A DNA stretch of 64,000 nucleotides, taken from positions 7,192,001 to 7,256,000 of the forward strand of contig NZ_CP117866.1 of the NCBI RefSeq assembly GCF_028736035.1, written 5' to 3'. The notes beneath the pieces are model-generated. The model searched no databases. It worked only from the letters and a program-made list of their open reading frames with translations, and was not told the origin of the DNA. Shown here piece after piece: positions 26,073-37,034 of the stretch. Positions within the stretch are counted from its first letter, which is position 1; each line of letters opens with the position of its first letter. This DNA is from Streptomyces sp. T12 (lineage in GTDB: Bacteria; Actinomycetota; Actinomycetes; Streptomycetales; Streptomycetaceae). The translations under genes were made by a program, and so were the position numbers.

Positions 26073-26750
26073 CTATCCAGGTCGGACGGCGAGGTGCACG
26101 ACGTCCGGAACGCCCCGGGCAACGGGGATCTCTTCGGTACGCACCTGTTGGAATCCGGCATTACGCAAGGTTTCTTCGAATTCCGGAGAGGGTTGGGCGG
26201 ACCATACGGCCAGCACCCCACCCGGCCTCAACGCCCCTGCGCAGGCCGCCAGTCCGGCCGGTGAGTACAGGCTGTCGTTGCCCTCGGTGACGGTCCAGCC
26301 AGGGCCGTTGTCGATGTCGAGACACAGTGCGTCATACGTGTCGTAAGTCTCAGTTACGTGCGCCACCAGATCCGTTTCCAGAATCTCGGTGCGCGGATCG
26401 GCGAGGGCACGGGCGGAGAAGTCGGACAACGGCCCGTCGAGATGCCAGCCGATAATCGCGGGCTCGCGCTCGACGACGGTGATCCGTCTCGGGCGCGGAT
26501 CGGCGGCGGCGTGTGCGAGCGAGAACCCGACGCCGAGCCCGCCGATCAGCACCTCCGGGTCCGGCCGTCCGGCCAGCGCGCCGAGCGCCGCGTCGACCAG
26601 CAGCCGCTCCGAGTGCCCGTCGGAGGTGTCCATCAAAAAGCAGCCGTTCGCGATGATCTGGAGCAGTTCGCCGTGCCGCCGCAGCACGATCTCGCCGTAC
26701 GGGCCCTCGCGACGGTCCAGTACTTCGGGGATGTCGTACGAAGTGGGCAT
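26073..26750 (-). CDS. Spermidine-synthase-like/SAM-dependent methyltransferase-fold protein
   Basis: A 225-residue Rossmann-fold protein resembling polyamine synthases: an N-terminal beta-hairpin (REGPYGEIVLRRHGELLQII, FLMDTSDGHSERLLVDAAL) then the cofactor-binding loop VLIGGLGVGFSLAHA, acidic residue in TVVEREPAI, and ALCLDIDNGP near the usual active-site Asp. The Gly-Gly-x-Gly motif is kept, but the canonical polyamine-binding Asp/Tyr positions cannot be verified by eye. Its real substrate is therefore open (polyamine synthase-like or methyltransferase). It is divergent from the rhomboid-like gene across a region with an 18-bp perfect palindrome. Confidence 0.78.
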   Translation of the reverse strand: MPTSYDIPEVLDRREGPYGEIVLRRHGELLQIIANGCFLMDTSDGHSERLLVDAALGALAGRPDPEVLIGGLGVGFSLAHAAADPRPRRITVVEREPAIIGWHLDGPLSDFSARALADPRTEILETDLVAHVTETYDTYDALCLDIDNGPGWTVTEGNDSLYSPAGLAACAGALRPGGVLAVWSAQPSPEFEETLRNAGFQQVRTEEIPVARGVPDVVHLAVRPG

Positions 26751-26809
26751 CCGGCCATCCTCGCAGCTGAGAGCGGGACGGCCGAGGGAATTACGTCAGA
26801 GAGCGAGCG

Positions 26810-26827
26810 CGTGCCCGTACGGGCACG
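26810..26827. promoter_or_regulatory. Perfect 18-bp palindrome in a divergent promoter region
   Basis: CGTGCCCGTACGGGCACG is fully self-complementary with no loop. It is 60 bases ahead of the methyltransferase-fold gene and 145 ahead of the rhomboid-like gene. An unlooped dyad of this length fits an operator better than a terminator. No candidate regulator is adjacent. Confidence 0.55.
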
Positions 26828-26942
26828 GCCTCACGACTGGCGGGGGAGATTCTTGGGAAGACGCGAGAGCTTCTTGAGAGGTTGCTGAGAATCTGCTGTC
26901 GTGTGGCGCTGATCACAGACATGAGGTGGGGGCCGGTCCGAG

Positions 26943-26971
26943 GGTGAGGTAAACGGAAGGAGCGCCTCACC
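26943..26971 (+). promoter_or_regulatory. Hairpin enclosing the ribosome binding site of the rhomboid-like gene
   Basis: GGTGAGG (26943-26949) pairs perfectly with CCTCACC (26965-26971), which abuts the GTG start. The 15-base loop contains the Shine-Dalgarno GGAAGGAG. The start codon would therefore sit at the base of a small stem, which may dampen or time translation. Confidence 0.5.
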
Positions 26972-28018
26972 GTGGAACGGACTGTGACTGCGGGTACGGC
27001 GGTCTCGACTTCGAAGCCGGCGTCTTCGAGCGCGGCCGGTCCTTCCGGCGACGCGGGCCTGCCCGAGGTGGCCGGGCTGCTGGACGGGATGCCGCGCCAG
27101 CGCGGACCACTGAGCGCCACTCCCGCGCCGACCCCGGCGCCGGTCGTCCCCGAGCCCGCCGCGGTCACCGAGCTCGCCGGGGCCACCCGGGCCGCCGAGG
27201 CCAGAGCCCGCGCCTTCCACCCCTGGCGGCTGCTCCCCACCCCCACCGGAACCCCCTTCACCTGCGCTTACGCCGCCGTACTGGCCGTCACCTCACTCAT
27301 CGCCACCTACGCCGACCCCGCCCTCGTCCACGCCCTGCACCAGGGCTCCAGCACCGATGTGGCGCATCTCGTGCGGACACCCGCGATGGTGCTGATCGCC
27401 AGCGCGCTGTGGATCGCGGGCGGGATCATGGCGCCGTACACGCTCGGCCTCCTGCTCGTGCTCACCGCGCTGGAGCGGCGGATCGGCGGTGCTCGCACGG
27501 CCGTCGTCTTCCTTGCCGGGCACGTCCTTGCGACCCTCGCGACCGAGGTCCCGGTCGGGCTGGCGGTGCTGGTCGGACACCTCCCGGACAGTTCGCTGCA
27601 CCGCCTCGACTACGGCATCAGCTTCGGCGTCGCCACGAGCGTCGGCGCGCTGGCCGGGCTGCTGCGGCCGTGGCTGCGGTGGCCGGTTCTGGTGCTGTTC
27701 GGCGGGATGTTGGTCCAGGACCTGCTGAATCTCACGGACCCGCTGACCAATTGGGGGCATCTGATCTCCCTGGTCATCGGGATCGCGCTGTGGCCGGTGG
27801 TGCGCCGCTGGTACGCCTCGGATTCAGTCGGCCACGGGCGACCACACGTAGGGCGTGGTCGTCGTCACCGCAGCGAAGCCCAGCCGCCGCAGGATCGGCG
27901 CGCTGTCGTCGGAGGCGTCCACATGCAGGTAGCCGACCCCGCGGGCGACGGCGAGCGCGGCGCGGGTGGCGACCAGGGCACGGTAGATGCCGCGGCCGCG
28001 CCACTCGGCCAGCGTTGA
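26972..28018 (+). CDS. Rhomboid-like membrane protein, probably not proteolytic
   Basis: A 348-residue protein: a Ser/Ala/Pro-rich cytoplasmic N-terminus of about 85 residues, then about six membrane segments between 95 and 285 (AYAAVLAVTSLIATYA, LVLTALERRIGG, VVFLAGHVLATLATEV, WPVLVLFGGMLVQDLL, LISLVIGIALWPVV). The late-helix His of rhomboids is present (NWGHLISL), but the GxSG serine motif is replaced by GVATSVGALAG, so it looks like a rhomboid-like pseudoprotease. The last 60-65 residues after RRWYAS are basic, low-complexity and lie antisense to the GNAT gene. They look like read-through past a lost stop. The GTG start has a GGAAGGAG site. Confidence 0.78.
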   Translation: MERTVTAGTAVSTSKPASSSAAGPSGDAGLPEVAGLLDGMPRQRGPLSATPAPTPAPVVPEPAAVTELAGATRAAEARARAFHPWRLLPTPTGTPFTCAYAAVLAVTSLIATYADPALVHALHQGSSTDVAHLVRTPAMVLIASALWIAGGIMAPYTLGLLLVLTALERRIGGARTAVVFLAGHVLATLATEVPVGLAVLVGHLPDSSLHRLDYGISFGVATSVGALAGLLRPWLRWPVLVLFGGMLVQDLLNLTDPLTNWGHLISLVIGIALWPVVRRWYASDSVGHGRPHVGRGRRHRSEAQPPQDRRAVVGGVHMQVADPAGDGERGAGGDQGTVDAAAAPLGQR

Positions 28019-28618
28019 CCCGCCCCACAGGCTCGCGAACCCGGTCCCCTCGCGGAACACCAGCCACGCCGCGGACACGACCTCGCCGTCCGCCTCGGCG
28101 ACGTACACGGCGATCTGGTCCGGGGCGGACGCGACCCGGCCGATGAGATCGTCGGCGAGCCAGCTCCAGTCCTGGCCCCACACGACCGACTCCATCACGG
28201 CGATGCGGCGCATGTCCGCGTCCGCGGTGACCCGCCGCAGCGTCACCCCCTCCGGCAGGACGGGCTGTCGTACGGCCATGTCGGCGGCCCGTCCCACCAG
28301 CACCGTCTCCTGCTCCTCGGGCACGAAGCCCGCCGCGCGCAGGCGGTCGGTGAGGTCGGCCGGGTCGTCGTGGGACCGGGTCTTCCACTCCACCGCCTCA
28401 TCGCGCGCCGCGAAGTAGTCGCGCTGCCGGGCGATGAGCCCGTCGAGTTCGGCGCCGCGTACGCCGAGCGAGCGCGGGCCGCTGACGAGGCCCCGGAATC
28501 CGCCGACGATCCGCAGCAGGGGGCCGTCCTGTTCGTACGTCACACCGGCGGGCGGGGTCGGGGGCGCGCCGCGCATCTGGTCGTCGTAGGCCGCGAGAAG
28601 GAACTCTGTGTCTGTCAC
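27824..28618 (-). CDS. GNAT-family N-acetyltransferase
   Basis: A 264-residue protein. The C-terminal half is a GNAT domain with YVAEADGEVVSAAWLVF (strands 4-5 region) and the acetyl-CoA loop WGGSTLAEWRGRGIYRAL, containing R-G-R-G-I/Y. It closes with LHVDASDDSAPILRRLGF, typical of the C-terminal arm. The N-terminal half is a degenerate copy of the fold. The acceptor substrate is unknown. The 3' end overlaps the convergent rhomboid-like reading frame by 195 bases. The GNAT frame is the family-supported one in that overlap. Confidence 0.87.
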   Translation of the reverse strand: MTDTEFLLAAYDDQMRGAPPTPPAGVTYEQDGPLLRIVGGFRGLVSGPRSLGVRGAELDGLIARQRDYFAARDEAVEWKTRSHDDPADLTDRLRAAGFVPEEQETVLVGRAADMAVRQPVLPEGVTLRRVTADADMRRIAVMESVVWGQDWSWLADDLIGRVASAPDQIAVYVAEADGEVVSAAWLVFREGTGFASLWGGSTLAEWRGRGIYRALVATRAALAVARGVGYLHVDASDDSAPILRRLGFAAVTTTTPYVWSPVAD

Positions 28619-28746
28619 GGGGAGACGGTGGGGGAAGAACCGGCCCTCGGCAACCGTTTATTCACAAAAGCCGAGGTCGCAGGGTGTGGCGCAGTTGATC
28701 GCTCACAGCGAACGAAGGCCTGGGAACATTCAAGCCCCTCCATGCA

Positions 28747-28765
28747 TTGAGTCGGCATAACTCAA
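28747..28765 (+). promoter_or_regulatory. HAIR (HspR) operator of lon
   Basis: TTGAGT, seven bases, ACTCAA is a perfect inverted repeat matching the core of the HspR-associated inverted repeat known from streptomycete dnaK, clpB and lon promoters. It ends 22 bases ahead of the lon ATG. Repression by HspR under non-stress conditions is expected from that knowledge. Confidence 0.83.
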
Positions 28766-28787
28766 CTTGACTGCCGAAGGGGAGATC

Positions 28788-31202
<2,415 letters not shown>

Positions 31203-31221
31203 CGGACGCGACCGGACAAGG

Positions 31222-31254
31222 AGGCCCGGGCTCTCGTGAGGGAGGCCCGGGCCT
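31222..31254 (+). terminator. Terminator of lon
   Basis: AGGCCCGGGC (31222-31231) and its perfect complement (31245-31254) are separated by 13 bases, 20 bases past the lon stop. There is no strong T-run. Confidence 0.78.
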
Positions 31255-31423
31255 TCGGCGTACTGCGCGGCCTCGTACGGCTGGTGGGTGAGTATTCGAA
31301 CTGTCAGTGATCGCGATTGTTCGAACGTACGGCCGCAACGACAGCACCCCCCCACCCCAGGATCTGGGGCCTCACATCGGCAACGGTGCGAGTAAACGCC
31401 TGGTGTGGTAGCCCATGGGGGAT

Positions 31424-32254
31424 TTACCCGTTGGCGAGTGCTACGACCCTGTCGAGAGCACCGTTGAACTTATTGTGGTCTCCGACCGTCGGTCCCGATG
31501 ACGTGTACTGCCAGGCCGTGTAGTAATCCCAGCCCGCAGGCAGTTCGCCCACCGTCGTCGCGTACCGGGCGATCCACAGCGGGTTGGCCGAGGCGAAGCC
31601 GCTGTGGTTGCCGGTGCACTGTTTCCACCAACTGGTGGCCGTGTAGATGACGGCGTCCCGCCCGGTCCGTGCCCTGTACTGGTTCAGGAAGTCGCGGATC
31701 CAGGTGACCATCCCGCTCGCTGTCTTGCCGTAGCAGGCGTCGCCGTACGGATTCCACTCGATGTCGAGGACGCCGGGCAGGGTCTTGCCGTCGCGGGACC
31801 AGCCGCCGCCGTGGTCGACGAAGTAGTTGGCCTGGGTTGCTCCATTGGTGGTGTCCGGGGTGGCGAAGTGGTAGGCGCCGCGGATCATGCCGATGTTGTA
31901 GGAGCCGCCGTACTGCTGGGTGAAGTAGGGGTTGGTGTAGTACGTCCCCTCGCTTGCCTTGGTGTAGGCCCACTTGACCCCGCTGTTCCACAGGGTCGAC
32001 CAGTCGACGTTGCCCTGGTGGCTGGAGACGTCCACGCCTTCCGTCTGTGCGGCCAGGGTGTCGGCGGGGCTGCCGTGCACGCCGTCGTGGGCCGCGACGC
32101 CCATGCCCATGTGGGCGGAGCCGCGCGGCGGGGTGTCGTCGGCGGATGCGGGCGAGGGCTGGACGGCGAGGAGGAGGGAGACGGCGGCGGCGAGCAGGAG
32201 CCGGGTGCGGTGGGGGCGCCGGGGGCGGAGCGGTTCGGGTCTGTGCACGGGCAT
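31424..32254 (-). CDS. Secreted GH25 muramidase (lysozyme)
   Basis: A 276-residue secreted peptidoglycan hydrolase. Arg-rich n-region, hydrophobic core (LLLAAAVSLLLAV) and a signal-peptidase site at ASA-DD near residue 38. The GH25 barrel starts at EGVDVSSHQGNVDW (catalytic Asp75) and has the paired acidic residues LDIEWNPYG near residue 164. It ends with WQYTSSGPTVGDHNKFNGAL, a normal GH25 terminus. It cleaves N-acetylmuramyl bonds in cell walls. The start at 32254 has GGAGG seven bases upstream. It is alone, with a 275-base upstream gap containing a hairpin at 32347-32370. Confidence 0.92.
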   Translation of the reverse strand: MPVHRPEPLRPRRPHRTRLLLAAAVSLLLAVQPSPASADDTPPRGSAHMGMGVAAHDGVHGSPADTLAAQTEGVDVSSHQGNVDWSTLWNSGVKWAYTKASEGTYYTNPYFTQQYGGSYNIGMIRGAYHFATPDTTNGATQANYFVDHGGGWSRDGKTLPGVLDIEWNPYGDACYGKTASGMVTWIRDFLNQYRARTGRDAVIYTATSWWKQCTGNHSGFASANPLWIARYATTVGELPAGWDYYTAWQYTSSGPTVGDHNKFNGALDRVVALANG

Positions 32255-32346
32255 AGCGTGCCTCCGAAGGCTCGGTGATGCTCGGTGGGGAAACGGGCTG
32301 GGGGTGTGACTGCGGTTGGGTGACTGCAGTGGGGTGGCTTCGGTTC

Positions 32347-32370
32347 GGCATGCAGTGGCGTGTGCATGCC
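32347..32370. repeat. Short perfect hairpin upstream of the muramidase and MarR genes
   Basis: GGCATGCA (32347-32354) and TGCATGCC (32363-32370) form a perfect 8-bp inverted repeat with an eight-base loop. It lies in the region shared by the divergent muramidase and MarR genes and could be an operator for the MarR protein. Confidence 0.5.
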
Positions 32371-32529
32371 AGTCAAGGGCTGGTGGAGAAGCTATGCACG
32401 GAGAAGGGCAGGTGGAAGGGGGTCCGGAGGCTGCCGTTGGTCTAAGCCTGCGAAATACTGGCGGAGCTGCGGCGATTACGGCGTTCGGCGGAAACTTTCA
32501 GGAACGGGAAAACCGAGGCAGGGGCTGAC

Positions 32530-33042
32530 GTGCACGAAGACGGAAACGGCGACGGACGCCGAGTCGGATCCGGGGGTGCCCCCTCTGGAGGAGTGTCCGG
32601 AACCGGTGTGGACCAGCCTGAGTTCCTGGACCTGGAGCGCGAGTTGACGGTGCTTTTCCGGCGCGCCCGGGCCAAGCAGGGCGAGATGGCCCGCGAGGTC
32701 CACCCGGAACTGGAGTCGGCGGCGTACGGGCTCCTGGTCCGTCTCGACGAGTACGGCCGGCAGCGCGCCACCGACCTCGCCGCCTATATCGGCGTCGGCA
32801 AGGCCACCATGTCGCGTCAGCTGCGTGCGCTGGAGGACCTGGGGCTGGTGGCGCGCGAGCCGGATCCTGCCGACGGGCGGGCGTGGCTGGTTCACCTCAC
32901 TGAGGAGGGGCGCAGCCGGGTCGGCAGGGTGCGGGAGGCGCGACGGGCGCGGTACGTCAGTCAGTTCGCGCAGTGGGACAGGGGCGAGGTCGCGGAACTG
33001 GCGCGGCTGCTGCACCAGTTGAACCTGGGGATGGAGAAGTAG
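32530..33042 (+). CDS. MarR-family transcriptional regulator
   Basis: A 170-residue regulator with a Gly-rich N-terminal extension (about 30 residues) and a canonical MarR winged helix: RARAKQGEMAREVHPELESA (dimer helix), RATDLAAYIGVGKATMSRQL (recognition helix), then DPADGRAWLVHLTEEG (wing). It is likely autoregulated and may control the divergent muramidase. The start is the GTG at 32530. An internal start near residue 28 would give a more usual length. The 3' end overlaps the convergent histidine kinase gene by 86 bases. Confidence 0.88.
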   Translation: MHEDGNGDGRRVGSGGAPSGGVSGTGVDQPEFLDLERELTVLFRRARAKQGEMAREVHPELESAAYGLLVRLDEYGRQRATDLAAYIGVGKATMSRQLRALEDLGLVAREPDPADGRAWLVHLTEEGRSRVGRVREARRARYVSQFAQWDRGEVAELARLLHQLNLGMEK

Positions 33043-34282
33043 GAGGCAGCCGCAGGGTCGCCTCCGCACCCCCGTCGGGATGGTTGCGGAAGGTCAGGCG
33101 GGCGCCGAGCAGCCGGGCCTGGCCGGAGGCGATGGTCAGGCCCAGGCCCAGGCCCGTTCCCGCGGACTCGCAGCCGGTGCGGAACCGCTGAGGGCCGGAG
33201 GCGGTGAGGACGGCAAGCAGGTCGGGCGGGAAGCCGGGGCCGTGGTCGCGGATGCGGACGAGCGGCCCGGCGCCGTCCCCGTCAGTCTCGGCGTTTGTCT
33301 CGGCGTCCACCTCGACCGTCACCTGCGGCGTGCCGTGCCGCAGGGCGTTGGTGACCAGGTTGGTGAGGATCCGCTCCACGCGCCGAGGATCGGTCTCCGC
33401 GAGCGTGTCCGTGACGATCCGCACCTCCACCCGGCCTTCTGCCCCGTCGAGCCCCGTGACCGCACGGCGGGCCATCGCGCTGACCTGGCGGGGCTCGGTC
33501 TCCACCGACACCGCGTGGGCGTCGAGGCGGGCGACCTCCAAAACGTCCTCGACCAGCCCGCGCAGCTTGCGCACCCCGCCCGCCACCAGGTCGGTGGCCG
33601 GACCGGGCGGCAGCAGGCCGGTCGCGGTCACCATGGCCGTGACGGGGGTGCGCAGTTCGTGCGCGATGTCGGCGGTCACCCGGCGTTCCGCCTCCAGGCG
33701 GGCGCCGAGCGCGTCGGCCATGGCGTTCACGGACGCGGCGAGCCGGGCGATCTCGTCCCGCCCTTGCGGGCCGATACGGGCGTTCAGGTCGCCGTGGGCG
33801 ATACGTTCCGCCGTACGGGCGGCGGCCGTGGCCCGGCGGCCCATGCGCACGCCGAGGGCCAAGCCGGCCAGGGACACTCCGGCGGTGGCCGCCGCACCTG
33901 TGGTGACCAGCGTCCGGTCCAGCGCGGCCAGCTCGTCGGCCTCATGGCCGTAAGGACGCGACAGTGCGAGCACGGTGCGGTCGGAGACGCGGGTCGCCGC
34001 CCACAGCACCGGATCCGGTCCGTCCTGGAGGTAGGTGACGCGGTCGCCGCGTCGTACCGCCTTCGACACGGCCGCGGGCAGGTCCGGCGGGTCGAGCCGG
34101 GCCGCGGACTTGCGGCCGGCCGCATGGTCGTAGACGGCGCTCATCAGCTGCCGATCGAGGTCGGAGCGGGCCGTGGCCAGCTGGTCGGCGGCGGTGATGC
34201 GGTGGACGAGCAGGCCGACCGTGCTCGCGACGCACAGGGCCGCCGCGGCGACGGCCAGTGCCACCTTCGTGCCGATGTCCAT
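32957..34282 (-). CDS. Membrane sensor histidine kinase (CseC-like architecture)
   Basis: A 441-residue kinase with membrane segments at about 7-28 and 127-147 flanking a 100-residue extracytoplasmic domain (YDHAAGRKSAARLDPPDLPA region). A HAMP domain (ARTAERIAHGDLNARIG) is followed by the H-box TADIAHELRTP with His208, an N-box (NLVTNALRHGT) and G-boxes (DHGPGFP, GTGLGLGL). The C-terminus has a Pro/Arg tail reading antisense to the MarR gene. It is the third gene of a lipoprotein / response regulator / kinase set, resembling sigE-cse type envelope-stress operons. The kinase at 54969-56204 is a clear relative (shared GPQRFRT segment). The start at 34282 fits the membrane topology. Confidence 0.88.
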   Translation of the reverse strand: MDIGTKVALAVAAAALCVASTVGLLVHRITAADQLATARSDLDRQLMSAVYDHAAGRKSAARLDPPDLPAAVSKAVRRGDRVTYLQDGPDPVLWAATRVSDRTVLALSRPYGHEADELAALDRTLVTTGAAATAGVSLAGLALGVRMGRRATAAARTAERIAHGDLNARIGPQGRDEIARLAASVNAMADALGARLEAERRVTADIAHELRTPVTAMVTATGLLPPGPATDLVAGGVRKLRGLVEDVLEVARLDAHAVSVETEPRQVSAMARRAVTGLDGAEGRVEVRIVTDTLAETDPRRVERILTNLVTNALRHGTPQVTVEVDAETNAETDGDGAGPLVRIRDHGPGFPPDLLAVLTASGPQRFRTGCESAGTGLGLGLTIASGQARLLGARLTFRNHPDGGAEATLRLPPTSPSPGSTGAAAAPVPRPRPCPTARTD

Positions 34283-34307
34283 GGGAGCCGTACCAATTCC
34301 CGGGCCG

Positions 34308-34976
<669 letters not shown>

Positions 34977-35087
34977 GTGTGTCCTACCTTTCTGATGTCT
35001 CCTGAGACCTCGTGCTCCGGCCCCAAGAGGACCAGTCGTATGTGTCGGTGACCCGGCGGCCGGATCACGGCCGCGCGGCGAACGGCG

Positions 35088-35543
35088 TCACGCCTTCGGC
35101 ACGCGCAGGCGCACGTCACCGACGTCGAACGCCCAGGCGGGCGCGGGCGGGTGGTCGGGGGTCAGTACCGCGTGGTCGTAGTAGGCGGCGTACTCGCGCT
35201 TGACGAGGCCGCTGAGGACGAGGTGGGCCGGGAAGGACGGCGGGTCGGACTCGCCGTGGGGGCAGTCGGACACGCAGGCGAAGTCGATCACCAGACCGGT
35301 CGCGACGGCTCGGGACGTGCCCCAGCCGTGCCATGTCAGGCCGTACAGGGTGGTGGTCTCGGTGAGATCCACTACGTCGGGGTGCTGCCGCGGAATCGAG
35401 CGCGCATCGCTGACGTAGACCGGCCCCGACCAGGGGACCGCGGTCGGCGCCGGGCCCTCGACCCGCGTGCCGCCGGCCACCGTGCCGCACCCGGCCAGGC
35501 TCAGGGCGAGCAGCAGGCACAGCGCCGGTACGCCGAATCGCAT
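35088..35543 (-). CDS. Small lipoprotein of a two-component locus
   Basis: A 151-residue protein with a lipoprotein signal (ALCLLLALSLAGC, Cys near residue 20). The mature part is a small domain with two Cys (FACVSDCPHGESDPPSF) that may form a disulfide, and a hydrophobic ending (AWAFDVGDVRLRVPKA). I do not recognise a domain. Its position ahead of a CseB/CseC-like pair suggests a role like CseA, a lipoprotein that damps its kinase, but sequence similarity to CseA was not established. I chose the ATG at 35543 because of GGAGAGGAG just upstream; the longer frame has no site. Confidence 0.78.
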   Translation of the reverse strand: MRFGVPALCLLLALSLAGCGTVAGGTRVEGPAPTAVPWSGPVYVSDARSIPRQHPDVVDLTETTTLYGLTWHGWGTSRAVATGLVIDFACVSDCPHGESDPPSFPAHLVLSGLVKREYAAYYDHAVLTPDHPPAPAWAFDVGDVRLRVPKA

Positions 35544-35803
35544 GCCGCTCTCCTCTCCGCCGGCACCAAAGGGACGACCACCTTTGCGGCTCCCGATGAA
35601 CGAGACATGTCCTGACATCAAGGAGTCGGCAAACGACGGAAGCGCTCCCACATCTCTGTAACAGCTGTACGTCATTTCCGACCGGCAGCTGTGATCCGGC
35701 TGCCGAGCCACTGTCACGCGCGGCTGGTCTTCTTCGGTCAGCCGGGGCGCACAGCCTCGGAAGGATCCGGAACCAGGACCCGAGACAAGATCAAGGAGCC
35801 ACC

Positions 35804-36454
35804 ATGTCCTCATCCGAGATGCTGGAGACGACGCCCGAGAACCGGCGCGGTTCTGCCCGGCGGCGGCGCGCCCGGATGGTCGCGATTCCCGCCATGCTGC
35901 TCAGCCTCACGGTCGGCGGGCTCGGCATGGCGGAGGGCGCGCACGCTGCCGATGCCCCCAGCTGCACGACCCTCCCCGGGGCCACTTGCCCGGCGCCGGC
36001 GCCCAACAAGGGCAAGGCCAAGATCACAGGCAACGAACAGCACCCGGGAAAGCTGACTCAGGGAAAGATGCAGGCCATCACCCTGAAGCTCTGGCAGAAC
36101 TTCGGTTGGCCCAACTGGCGCGGCATCGGCGACCGTGACGCCTCCTGGGAGGTCAACAACTATGTCGACGGGCACGGTAACCACCACCACGAGTGGATCG
36201 AGACGGGCGGTCGATACTGGGACAACGGCGACTCGCTCCGGGACTTCATGAACCACGGCGAGGCCGGTCCGTCGTCGCGGAACTACCGGGGAACGTTCCA
36301 GGAGTACGTCGCGCACTTCTTCGACCACGCCCCCAGGGAGAACGACAGGACGGGCCAGGACCGGTTCGTGCGTGCGATCAACACCGGTGACGTGTGGTTC
36401 ACGCGGGACCACTACAAGAGCTTCGTCTACCTCGGTAAGGGCCCGTTTCGGTAA
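35804..36454 (+). CDS. Secreted barnase-like ribonuclease
   Basis: A 216-residue secreted protein. Signal peptide with an Arg-rich start, hydrophobic core and AHA-AD cleavage near residue 49. The C-terminal 55 residues follow the barnase/RNase N1-T1 pattern: FQEYVAHFFDH with Glu167 at the general-base position, DRFVRAINTGDVWFT with Arg187/Arg190, and DHYKSF with His203. All three catalytic positions appear kept. The middle (NNYVDGHGNHHHEWIETGGR) is His-rich and unusual. No barstar-like inhibitor gene is nearby, as expected for an exported enzyme. The start at 35804 has AAGGAG upstream. The terminator follows directly. The nuclease call is by motif resemblance. Confidence 0.72.
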   Translation: MSSSEMLETTPENRRGSARRRRARMVAIPAMLLSLTVGGLGMAEGAHAADAPSCTTLPGATCPAPAPNKGKAKITGNEQHPGKLTQGKMQAITLKLWQNFGWPNWRGIGDRDASWEVNNYVDGHGNHHHEWIETGGRYWDNGDSLRDFMNHGEAGPSSRNYRGTFQEYVAHFFDHAPRENDRTGQDRFVRAINTGDVWFTRDHYKSFVYLGKGPFR

Positions 36455-36471
36455 GCCACAGGGTCGGTAGG

Positions 36472-36509
36472 AACCCCCGGGGCCGGGCCCCGGGGGTTTC
36501 GTGATTTTC
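36472..36509 (+). terminator. Terminator of the RNase gene
   Basis: AACCCCCGGGG (36472-36482), a five-base loop and the perfect complement CCCCGGGGGTT (36488-36498), followed by TCGTGATTTT. It is 18 bases past the stop. Confidence 0.87.
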
Positions 36510-36554
36510 ACCGTACGCGCCCGATCGGCTCCTCTGTGTTCCTGTCCTGGGTCC

Positions 36555-37034
36555 ATGCCTCAGCCGAAGAATCTGGACCCCGCCTCGATGAAGGAGTTCT
36601 ACGGCGCCGAGTTGCGGCGCCGCCGCGAGGACGCGGGGTTCTCACAGTCCGGGCTGCTGATGGACCCGGCCGACCCCGATCTGTGGTTCATCATCCACGA
36701 GGCGGCGCTGCGCATGGCGGTCGGCGGGAACCAGGTGATGCGCGAGCAGTTGGAGCGCATCGCCGAGGTGGCCCGGAGCGATCAGGCCATCATCCAGGTG
36801 ATGCCGTTCTCGGCCGGGCCGAACCTGCTCCTGTACGGCACGACCACCCTCATGACCTTCACCGACGAGCCGCCCGTGGTGTACACCGAGGGCGCCTACT
36901 CGGGCCAGTTGATCGAGGATCCGGCGGTGGTCGCGAGCAACACCAAGTCCTCCGATCTGGCCAGGGCTGCCGCCCTCTCGCGGGAGGCGTCCCTCGCCTT
37001 CGTCGAAGGTCTACTCGCGGACTACTCATCATGA
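36555..37034 (+). pseudogene. Collapsed XRE/DUF5753 regulator (internal deletion)
   Basis: A 159-codon open frame. It starts like a full Scr1/BldB-associated HTH regulator (LDPASMKEFYGAELRRRRED, then AGFSQ), breaks off inside the helix-turn-helix, and jumps to the middle of a DUF5753 ligand domain (DLWFIIHEAALRMAVGGNQV, IIQVMPFSAGPNLLLYGTTT, PPVVYTEGAYSGQLIEDPAV). Relatives are about 270-290 residues, so some 110-120 residues covering the recognition helix and the first half of DUF5753 are missing in frame. DNA binding is probably lost. The stop overlaps the DUF397 ATG (ATGA), the normal pairing for this family. It may be decayed or act as a stand-alone DUF5753 domain. Confidence 0.75.
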
